A DNA stretch of 64,000 nucleotides. Source: Dyella subtropica. Lineage in GTDB: Bacteria > Pseudomonadota > Gammaproteobacteria > Xanthomonadales > Rhodanobacteraceae. Where the stretch lies: the NCBI RefSeq assembly GCF_026283965.1, contig NZ_JAPDPD010000009.1:124001-188000 (forward strand), in the 5' to 3' direction. Positions 56,551 to 64,000 of this stretch are shown here, piece by piece. A program made the position numbers and the translations under genes. The first letter of the stretch is position 1. Each line of letters opens with the position of its first letter. Under the pieces are notes generated by a model. It did not search any database. It was not told where the DNA came from and was given only the letters and a program-made list of their open reading frames with translations.

Positions 56551-56668
56551 GGAGAAGTTTTCATGGAGGGGCGGGGCCGATGATCGCAAAGCGGCACTAT
56601 GCGGCACCGCAGCACTGGACCGCAACGGCTTCGGCTGGCAGGCTTCGTGGATATCCCACGGAGCCATC

Positions 56669-58039
56669 ATGACCGCCTCCCTTCTGGCCGACCTCGCTGC
56701 GCGCCTGCCAGCCTTGCGCCTGCTCACCGAGCCCTCCGACCTGGAGCATTACGGGCGCGACTGGACCCGCCGCTGGACGCCGGCCCCACTGGGTATCGCG
56801 CTGCCAGCTAGCGTCGAAGAAGTGCAGGGCATCGTGCGCTGGGCCAATGAGAAGGGCGTGGCCCTGGTGCCCTCCGGCGGCCGCACCGGGTTGTCCGGCG
56901 GCGCTGTGGCGGCCAACGGGGAACTGGTGCTGAGCCTGGAGCGCATGAACCGCGTGCTCGGTTTCGATGCCGTCGACCGCACGCTCACGGTGCAGGCAGG
57001 CATCAGCCTGCAGGCCGTCCACGACGCAGCGCGCACGCATGACTTGATCTATCCGGTGGATTTCGCGGCGCGCGGCTCTTGCTCCATCGGCGGCAATATC
57101 GCTACCAATGCCGGCGGTATACGGGTCATCCGCTATGGCAATACGCGCGAGTGGATCGCCGGCCTGACCGTGGTGGCGGGTAATGGCGAGTTGCTCGAAC
57201 TCAATCGCGGCTTGATCAAGAACTCCAGCGGTTACGACCTTCGCCAACTCATGATCGGCTCGGAAGGCACCCTGGGCATGGTGGTGGAGGCGACGCTGAA
57301 GCTGACCGATCCGCCGCCGCCTTCGCAGGTGATGCTGCTGGCGTTGCCGGACATGGCGGCGCTGATGCAAGTGTTTGCGCTATTTCGCGCAACGCTTCAA
57401 TTGCAGGCTTTCGAGTTCTTCACCGACGTAGCGCTGCGGCACGTGCTGGCGCATGGCGCGCAGCGAGCCATCGATGGCGACTATCCGTACTACGTGGTCA
57501 CCGAGTTCGATGCCAATGAAGAGGCAGCGCTGGCCGCGTTCGAACATGGCGCGGAGCATGGCTGGATCAGCGATGGTGTGATCGCCCAGAGCGAGGCCCA
57601 GGCCGCCGCTTTGTGGCGCTTGCGTGAAGGCATCACCGAAAGTCTGGCGCCGCATCGCCCCTACAAGAACGACATCTCGCTGCGCATCAGCGTACTGCCG
57701 GCGTTCCTGCAGGAAATCCAGGCGCTGCTGGCGCAGGAATATCCGCAGGCCGAGGTGGTGTGGTTCGGCCATATCGGCGACGGCAACCTGCATATCAACG
57801 TGCTCAAGCCCGAAGGGCTCAGCGATGCGGACTTTATCGCCCAGTGCGAGCACGTGACCAAGCTGCTGGCCGCGACGCTGCAGCGCCATGGCGGCAGCAT
57901 CTCGGCGGAACATGGGATCGGGCTGGTGAAGAAGCCTTACCTCGGCAGTACGCGGAGCGAAGCGGAGATTGCGCTGATGCGTGGGGTGAAGGGAGTGTTC
58001 GATCCGAAGGGGTTGATGAATCCGGGGAAGGTGTTTTAG
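56669..58039 (+). CDS. FAD-linked oxidase, D-2-hydroxyglutarate dehydrogenase/GlcD type
   Basis: 456 residues. A PCMH-type FAD domain (about 35-215: PSGGRTGLSGGAVA, GGNIATNAGGIRVIRYGNTREWI) and an FAD-oxidase C-domain ending in the HGGSISAEHGIGLVKKPYL and GVFDPKGLMNPGKVF blocks, with the WFGHIGDGNLHIN metal/substrate region. The start is the ATG at 56669 with GGAG 5 nt upstream. Divergent pairing with serA fits D-2-hydroxyglutarate dehydrogenase, which recycles the SerA by-product. D-lactate or glycolate oxidation remains possible. Confidence 0.85.
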   Translation: MTASLLADLAARLPALRLLTEPSDLEHYGRDWTRRWTPAPLGIALPASVEEVQGIVRWANEKGVALVPSGGRTGLSGGAVAANGELVLSLERMNRVLGFDAVDRTLTVQAGISLQAVHDAARTHDLIYPVDFAARGSCSIGGNIATNAGGIRVIRYGNTREWIAGLTVVAGNGELLELNRGLIKNSSGYDLRQLMIGSEGTLGMVVEATLKLTDPPPPSQVMLLALPDMAALMQVFALFRATLQLQAFEFFTDVALRHVLAHGAQRAIDGDYPYYVVTEFDANEEAALAAFEHGAEHGWISDGVIAQSEAQAAALWRLREGITESLAPHRPYKNDISLRISVLPAFLQEIQALLAQEYPQAEVVWFGHIGDGNLHINVLKPEGLSDADFIAQCEHVTKLLAATLQRHGGSISAEHGIGLVKKPYLGSTRSEAEIALMRGVKGVFDPKGLMNPGKVF

Positions 58040-58065
58040 CTGCTTCTTTCATGATGCGGTATCGC

Positions 58066-58202
58066 AAGGGCTTACCCCCTCCCAGCCTCGCTCTGTCCCA
58101 CGGGACTAGCTTCGCGTCGCAAGCAAGGGGAGGAGCTAAAAGCTTGCGACACCCTGCTCCCTCCCTTGCTCGCAGGGGAGGGTTGGGGAGGGGTAAGCCC
58201 TT
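58066..58202. repeat. REP-like inverted element
   Basis: Outer arms (AAGGGCTTACCCC at 58066 and its complement ending at 58202, each about 22 nt with small differences) enclose an inner inverted pair around GTCGCAAGC / GCTTGCGAC and several GGGGAGG tracts. It fills the gap between the FAD oxidase and prolyl aminopeptidase genes and resembles dispersed extragenic repeats. Confidence 0.7.
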
Positions 58203-58256
58203 GAGACAGCCCCCACCACACCCATGCTAGCCTTCGCGATTTCCACCGCCGCTTGA

Positions 58257-59225
<969 letters not shown>

Positions 59226-59272
59226 GTAGACCCTTAGCCATCCACGCTGGAATACCGACGTGGATGGCTTGC

Positions 59273-61081
59273 CTACGAACTGATGGTTTTCGGTAGCGAC
59301 GCCACGGCACGCGAAAGTACGTGCAGGCCGAGATGGTCGCGTTTGGCGTGGCGTTTCGCACGAGCGGCAAGGGCAGCAATCGACTCGGCGCGTTGTGGCA
59401 GGGGCGGCGCGACTTGCACGGCGCCGATCACCACGGTCGTCAATGGAAATAACTGAGGCTCCCCGCGCCGATCCTTGCCGCGCAAACCGCCTCGCGCACG
59501 GTCGGCCGGATCGAACAAACCGGACGAGCGCAGCTTGAACGCCTCGACGATGTGCTGGCAGCGCGTGACCCAATCGCGGCTCTGAAACAGCACCACGAAA
59601 TCGTCGCCACCGATGTGCCCGATGAAATCCAGCGTGGCATCGATCTGCTCGCTCAAGATGCAGGACAGCAATCGGATCATCTCGTCGCCACGGAAATAAC
59701 CATAGCGGTCGTTGAAGGGTTTGAAGTCCGTTAGGTCCACGTGAGCGACGGCGAAGGCTTCGCTGCCGCAGAGCAGTCGCTCCAGATGTTCGGTGGTGGG
59801 AATGTTGCCGGGCAGAAAGGTAAGTGGATTGGCGTGTCGTGCCGCGTCGATACGCAGTTCGCTGACGCGGCGCACCAGCGACTCGCCGGTGCCCAGGCCG
59901 CGATACTGGCCGCCGCTGGTCACGATGAAGCCATCGCTGAGATAACGCTGGTCTTCGCCACGCAATACCTCGGCGAGGCTTTCCAGACTACGTTGTTCGT
60001 CGCACACCAGCGGGGAGTGGTGCATCAGCGCCGTGCAGGATTTGCGCGCCAGCAGCTCCCGCGCGAAAGGCTGTGCCATGCGTTCGTTGACGAGCCGCCG
60101 GTTGATGAGTCCGATCGGCCGGCCGTTCTGCACCACGGCAACGGCATGCAGCTCGGGACGGCTGACGAAGAGCGCCATCACGTCGTCGTTCGACTGCCGC
60201 GGGTGGACCGAGGGTGCTTCCATCATCAAATGCCCCACCTGGGTCGGTCGCTGGGTCACTGGACCGCGTGGGCGGGGCGGCACGGGCACGGCCGGTGCAT
60301 ACAGGGCTTGCCGCGCTTCGTCGCGCGGCTCCATCACGGGCTGGCTGGCGGGTCGTCCGATCAGAAAGCCCTGCGCATACGGAATACCCAGCTCGTGCAT
60401 GATGCGCAGGTCGGCGGGATCTTCTACGCCTTCGCCGACAAGATCGGTGCCCAGTGTCTCGGCAACCTGGCACAGCGCACGAACGATGGCCAAGCGCTCG
60501 GCGCTGCGCGAAAGACCGTTGATGAGATAGCGGTCGATCTTGACCACGTCAGGGTGGATCTCATTCCACATCTCGAAGTTGGAGTGGCCGTTGCCGAAAT
60601 CATCGAGTGCGATGCGCACGCCATGCGCCCGCAGGTAGCCAAGCGCGTGGGCGAGTTGCACGGGGCTATCGACCACGTCGCGCTCGGTCACTTCGATGGT
60701 GACGCGCGCCGGGTCCAAGCCCGAGACGGTCAAGGCGAAGAGCACATCGTCTGGTCGCATGCCGTCCTGCAAGATGGCCTGCGCGCTTAAGTTCACCAAT
60801 AGCCGCCCCGAGCCTCCGTACGCGGCGAACGCGCCACAGAGCATGCGCGCGGCATGCAGTTCCACTTCAGCCAGCCGGCCCTCGGCACGTGCAATGTCGA
60901 GCAGGTCCAGTATCGAGAAAGGCGCTGGGGCGAAGGTGCAGCGGCTCAAGCCTTCATGCGCGACGATTTCGAAAGTATCCAATCGCACCAGCGGTTGGAA
61001 TACCGGCACAAGACTGCCAGGCGCCAGTGCGCGACCAAGCAAATGGCGTCGTGAATCGTCACGGGGTGTCGGCAGGGACAT
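59273..61081 (-). CDS. EAL-CBS-GGDEF c-di-GMP signalling protein
   Basis: 602 residues, no membrane segment. The EAL domain (about 20-245) keeps the key blocks: EGLSR in place of EALxR, VNLSAQ, EVTE, DDFGNGHSN, KIDRYLI and GEGVED. A CBS-pair-like region (about 275-400) follows, then a GGDEF domain (about 430-590) with GGDDF at the active-site turn. The usual catalytic Glu is replaced by Asp, so cyclase activity may be weak or lost while hydrolysis is plausible. This EAL-CBS-GGDEF order is a known composite architecture. Start at MSLPTPRDDSRRH; upstream Met codons give Arg/Pro-rich extensions. Convergent with pip. Confidence 0.9.
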   Translation of the reverse strand: MSLPTPRDDSRRHLLGRALAPGSLVPVFQPLVRLDTFEIVAHEGLSRCTFAPAPFSILDLLDIARAEGRLAEVELHAARMLCGAFAAYGGSGRLLVNLSAQAILQDGMRPDDVLFALTVSGLDPARVTIEVTERDVVDSPVQLAHALGYLRAHGVRIALDDFGNGHSNFEMWNEIHPDVVKIDRYLINGLSRSAERLAIVRALCQVAETLGTDLVGEGVEDPADLRIMHELGIPYAQGFLIGRPASQPVMEPRDEARQALYAPAVPVPPRPRGPVTQRPTQVGHLMMEAPSVHPRQSNDDVMALFVSRPELHAVAVVQNGRPIGLINRRLVNERMAQPFARELLARKSCTALMHHSPLVCDEQRSLESLAEVLRGEDQRYLSDGFIVTSGGQYRGLGTGESLVRRVSELRIDAARHANPLTFLPGNIPTTEHLERLLCGSEAFAVAHVDLTDFKPFNDRYGYFRGDEMIRLLSCILSEQIDATLDFIGHIGGDDFVVLFQSRDWVTRCQHIVEAFKLRSSGLFDPADRARGGLRGKDRRGEPQLFPLTTVVIGAVQVAPPLPQRAESIAALAARAKRHAKRDHLGLHVLSRAVASLPKTISS

Positions 61082-61399
61082 GTGAGGCTGGATCTTGTCA
61101 GGCCGGGGCGGTGGTCGCCGGCCATTCGTCCCTGAGCGGGCTCGGCGAGATGGAGTTAGCTTCGAGTACATGGGGGGTCGACGGGTCGCCAGAGCAGCGC
61201 GGGAAGGCAGTTCGTTGCGCCAACGTGAGGCCTTCGAAGTAGGTGCGTGTCCGTTGAGATGAAGGTGCTTGGTCGGAATTCGTTTCTGCTTCAGCCATTT
61301 GATGGTTCTAAAGCGAGCATCGGCAAAATCGCACTGAATTGTGTCGCGCAGATGACTCTTGTGCTTTGGTCCACACAAAATCGCAGACCCCAAAAGCGA

Positions 61400-61433
61400 A
61401 AGCCCCGCCTGTTGCGAGGAGGGGCTTCCTTGG
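61400..61433 (-). terminator. upp terminator
   Basis: Read on the minus strand, AAGCCCC and GGGGCTT arms flank a 14-nt loop, followed by TCGCTTTT. It lies 38 nt past the upp stop. Confidence 0.7.
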
Positions 61434-61470
61434 TGGATGCGTTGGATCGGTGTTGCGCAGAGGCGCCAAC

Positions 61471-62112
61471 TCAGCCTGCGTGCAACTGCTTTGTGCCAAA
61501 GATCTTGTCGCCCGCATCGCCCAGGCCCGGCAGGATGTAGCCGTGCTCGTTGAGACGCTCGTCGATGGCCGCGGTGTAGATCTCGATATCCGGGTGCATC
61601 GCTTCGATGCGCTTGAGGCCTTCCGGTGCGGCGACCAGGAACAGTCCCTTGATGCGCTTGCAGCCGGCGGCCTTGAGCATGTCGACGGTGGCGACGAGCG
61701 TGCCGGCCGTGGCCAGCATCGGGTCGACGATCAGCGCGATGCGCTCGTCCATGCGGCCGGTGAGCTTCTCGTAGTAGGTGATTGGCTTGAGCGTTTCCTC
61801 GTCGCGCTGCAAACCGACCACGCTGACCTTGGCCGCCGGGATCAGGTCCAGCACGCCCGGCAGCATGCCAAGGCCTGCACGCAGGATCGGCACGATAGTG
61901 ATCTTCTTGCCCTTGATCTGCCGCACCGTCAGCGGGCCAGCCCAGCCGTCGATGGGCTGTTCGATCGTTTCCAGATCCTTGGTGGCTTCGTAGGTGAGCA
62001 GGGCCGCCACTTCGGAAGCGAGCTCGCGAAATTCCTTGGTGCTGATGCCGGCGCGGCGCATCAGGCCGAGTTTGTGCTGGATCAGGGGGTGGCGGACTTC
62101 GACGATCTTCAT
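61471..62112 (-). CDS. upp: Uracil phosphoribosyltransferase
   Basis: 213 residues, normal size. It salvages uracil to UMP with PRPP. The PRPP loop is [17 protein letters not shown] (about 130), the uracil-binding region is [17 protein letters not shown] near the C-terminus, and the basic substrate block is ILRAGLGM. Monocistronic, with its own terminator. Start at the first Met, [15 protein letters not shown], where homology begins. Confidence 0.97.
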   Translation of the reverse strand: MKIVEVRHPLIQHKLGLMRRAGISTKEFRELASEVAALLTYEATKDLETIEQPIDGWAGPLTVRQIKGKKITIVPILRAGLGMLPGVLDLIPAAKVSVVGLQRDEETLKPITYYEKLTGRMDERIALIVDPMLATAGTLVATVDMLKAAGCKRIKGLFLVAAPEGLKRIEAMHPDIEIYTAAIDERLNEHGYILPGLGDAGDKIFGTKQLHAG

Positions 62113-62187
62113 GGGGGTTCCTGCGGGGCTGGATTTTCTGATTGTGGCGCAGGACAGGGGGCGGATGCTCGCGACACCGCCCCTACT

Positions 62188-62400
62188 TCGTCATTCCGGC
62201 GCAGGCCGGAATCCAGGGCGTTATCGCTTGGTTGTCGCATCTGCGTGCGCTGGCTCGCCTGCCGCGGGCTTCCGAACCGCTGCCGCGGTCCGGGTCACTT
62301 TCTCTTTGCTGGCCCACGCACCCGCAGGAGCGGGTGCGAACAGCGCAGCTGGCCCGAAGGGCGGAGGGCATGGATGCCCGGAGTAAAGAGAAAGTAACCA
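62188..62400. repeat. Composite extragenic repeat region
   Basis: Three repeat signatures are packed upstream of upp: a CATTCCGGCGCAGGCCGGAATCC palindrome (62188-62216), a GCACCCGCAGGAGCGGGTGC palindrome (about 62318-62337), and outer inverted arms ACTTTCTCTTT / AAAGAGAAAGT (about 62296 and 62385). The first and last are common between genes in Xanthomonadales and Burkholderia. No gene was recognised from 62113 to 62575. Confidence 0.65.
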
Positions 62401-62575
62401 AAGAGAAATGGCCTGAGAGCAGGCGGTGTGCTCTGTAATTGCGCCTTTTCCAGTGTCAGGCGTTGGGATGACGTTCTCTTGCGTCGTTGTGCTTTCGCTT
62501 TTTCTCCCGCCCCAAACGCGCGAGGCGTCGTTCCCAGGAACGACGCCTCGCGGCAGCTTGAAGCTGATAAAGCGA

Positions 62576-62932
62576 TTACGGATGGTTGCTCAAGCAGTCC
62601 TTCATAAAGGTCTTGCGAGCGTCGCCCTTCAACGCCTTGGTCTTGGCGTCAGCGTTACAGCTCTTCATCTTCTCCTGCTGCGTCTGCTTGGCGGTCGGCG
62701 CAGCAGCGGCGGGTTCGCCCTTCATGCAGGCGCTGACGGCGGCCTTGAACTCGGCCCCTTTCTTGCCCGCAGCCTGCTTGCTGCAATCGGACATGTGCTG
62801 CTGCGACGAGGTGAGTTCCTTCTTGGCCGGAGCGGCAGCCGTGGTGCTGGCAGCCTGCGGTGAGGCGAAGGCGGTAGTGGCAGCGAAAGCCAGGGCAGCG
62901 CTGGCGGCGATCAGGCTGAAACGCAAGGACAT
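62576..62932 (-). CDS. PsiF-repeat periplasmic protein
   Basis: 118 residues. Signal peptide (about 1-23, cleavage after AFA), an Ala-rich linker, then two PsiF repeats: QQHMSDCSKQAAGKKGAEFKAAVSACM and QQEKMKSCNADAKTKALKGDARKTFMKDCLS. Each has a Cys pair likely to form a disulfide. PsiF is induced by phosphate starvation in E. coli; function is unknown. Confidence 0.88.
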   Translation of the reverse strand: MSLRFSLIAASAALAFAATTAFASPQAASTTAAAPAKKELTSSQQHMSDCSKQAAGKKGAEFKAAVSACMKGEPAAAAPTAKQTQQEKMKSCNADAKTKALKGDARKTFMKDCLSNHP

Positions 62933-63077
62933 GGCGAAAACCCTCCTGAGATGACCGGCGAGTGCCGGCGTCGCAAGTCTATGCTGCCTTGCGACTTTAG
63001 CTAGAGGGGGAGGGCGTGTTCTGTGTATGCCCGATTCATCCTGCGACGGTCAGAGCCGTCGCAGGATGAGGTTGGCG

Positions 63078-64000
63078 TCAGGCTGCTTCGGCCTTGAGCT
63101 TGCGCGGCCCCTGCAACAGGGCCTGGCGCACGTTTGCCACCACCAGGTCGACCTCGGCGCTGGTGACGTTGAAGTGCGGGGTGAAGCGCAGCGAGTTGAC
63201 GCCGCCATGGATCACGCCGACGCCGCGCTCGCGCATGTACTCCTCGGTGGAGCCCGCGCCGTAGCACTTGAACTCCGGCGACAGCTCGCAGGAGAACAGC
63301 AGGCCGGTGCCCTGCACTTTGGTGATCAGGCCGCCCAGCTCACTCTTCAGCGCGTTGAGCTTGTCGACGAATTCCTTGCCGCGCTCACGGATGTTGGTGC
63401 GCACCGCATCGGTAAGCTGATTCAACGTCGCCAGCGCCACGTCGAGCGCACGCGGGTTGGCCGTCATGGTGTTGCCGTAGATGCCCTTGCGATACAGCCC
63501 GGCGGCGCGCTCGCTGACGGCCAGCACCGACAGCGGATACTGGCCGGCGTTGAGCGCCTTGGAGAAGGTTTCCATGTCCGGCGCCGGCAGGTTCTCGAAG
63601 CCTGGGTAGTCGGTGATCGAGAGCACGCCGTGCGCACGCAGGCCAGCCTGGATCGAATCGACCAGCAGCATCGAACCGTGCGATTCGGTGAGCGCGCGCG
63701 CCGCCTTGTAGAACTCCGGCGTTACCGCGCGACCCGGGTCGCCTTCGCCCATCACCGGCTCCAGGAACATCGCCTCGATGAACCAGCCGTGCTTGTCGGC
63801 ATCGGCGAAAGCCGCTTCCAGCTGCGCCACGTCGTAAGGCGCAACCGTAATCAGCGTGTCTTCGTGGCGATAGCTGGCCAGATGCTGCTGATAGGTCTTG
63901 CGGGTGGAGTCCGAATACAGCGCCGGTTTCTCGGTACGGCCGTGGAACGCACCCTTCACCGCAAGACGCTTGATGGTGCGGCCGGCATAGCGTGCGCCCG
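63078..64000 (-). CDS. Class III PLP-dependent aminotransferase (partial)
   Basis: The frame remains open to the window edge (ARYAGRTIKRLAVKGAFHGRT), so the N-terminal part is missing. About 307 residues are present. Fold-type I features are the FHGRT block, an Asp in LLVDSIQAGLRAHG in place of the usual DEVQTG, and the PLP-binding Lys in FSKALNAGQYPLSVLAV, then GNTMTANPRALDVA. The SIQAGL and KALNAGQYP variants mark a distinct subgroup seen in Xanthomonadales; the substrate is unknown (lysine or another omega-amino donor is a guess). Confidence 0.85.
   Translation of the reverse strand, partial: GARYAGRTIKRLAVKGAFHGRTEKPALYSDSTRKTYQQHLASYRHEDTLITVAPYDVAQLEAAFADADKHGWFIEAMFLEPVMGEGDPGRAVTPEFYKAARALTESHGSMLLVDSIQAGLRAHGVLSITDYPGFENLPAPDMETFSKALNAGQYPLSVLAVSERAAGLYRKGIYGNTMTANPRALDVALATLNQLTDAVRTNIRERGKEFVDKLNALKSELGGLITKVQGTGLLFSCELSPEFKCYGAGSTEEYMRERGVGVIHGGVNSLRFTPHFNVTSAEVDLVVANVRQALLQGPRKLKAEAA

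Overview
The window is high-GC chromosomal DNA from a gammaproteobacterium, most likely Xanthomonadales and probably Rhodanobacteraceae (Dyella, Rhodanobacter or Luteibacter type). The reasons are the petABC-sspA-sspB order, the miaB / ybeZ-ybeY-corC group, the thrS-infC-rpmI-rplT-pheST-ihfA-merR translation cluster, an Oar-type TonB receptor, a DUF1631 protein next to nadC, and REP-like extragenic palindromes. The genus assignment is inference; no 16S gene is present.

Layout. 1-489: tail of an SGNH acyltransferase. 639-4379 (minus): ybeZ-ybeY-corC plus a DUF4105 gene. 4520-8245 (plus): a TetR-controlled HlyD/ABC export cassette separating ybeZ from miaB (8418-9764). 9977-12367: a lytic transglycosylase and a DegS-like protease converging on a long hairpin. 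12526-16351: cytochrome bc1 (petABC), then sspA-sspB. 16376-20394 (minus): DUF3301, nadC, DUF1631 and Trm112-like genes. 20459-24649: purEK, sodB, grxD, a YciK-like SDR and a MarC protein. 24749-31761: a fused two-domain acyltransferase (candidate ornithine-lipid synthase), a large TonB receptor and ppnN.

31.8-41.1 kb is the disturbed part. A tRNA-Asn gene and a second copy of its 3' end bracket about 2.3 kb holding a frameshifted GST gene, two large perfect hairpins and an orphan secreted protein. Then come a pilin-like gene, uvrB, tRNA-Val, an apparent flhA C-terminal remnant, and a response regulator followed by a CHASE2 histidine kinase cut by one in-frame stop.

41.1-50.7 kb is conserved housekeeping: hemJ, a UDP-sugar epimerase, thrS with a strongly structured leader, infC with an ATC start, rpmI-rplT, pheST, ihfA, a MerR gene and tRNA-Pro.

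The most interesting locus is 50733-53945 (minus): a compact class II lanthipeptide system. A 67-residue Cys-rich precursor (lanA) with a mersacidin-like leader has its own promoter and ribosome binding site, and is followed 10 nt later by a LanM synthetase. No transporter, protease or immunity gene is adjacent. The right end holds a quinone oxidoreductase, divergent serA and a D-2-hydroxyglutarate-dehydrogenase-type oxidase (a plausible metabolic pair), prolyl aminopeptidase, an EAL-CBS-GGDEF protein, upp, a PsiF-like protein and a partial class III aminotransferase.
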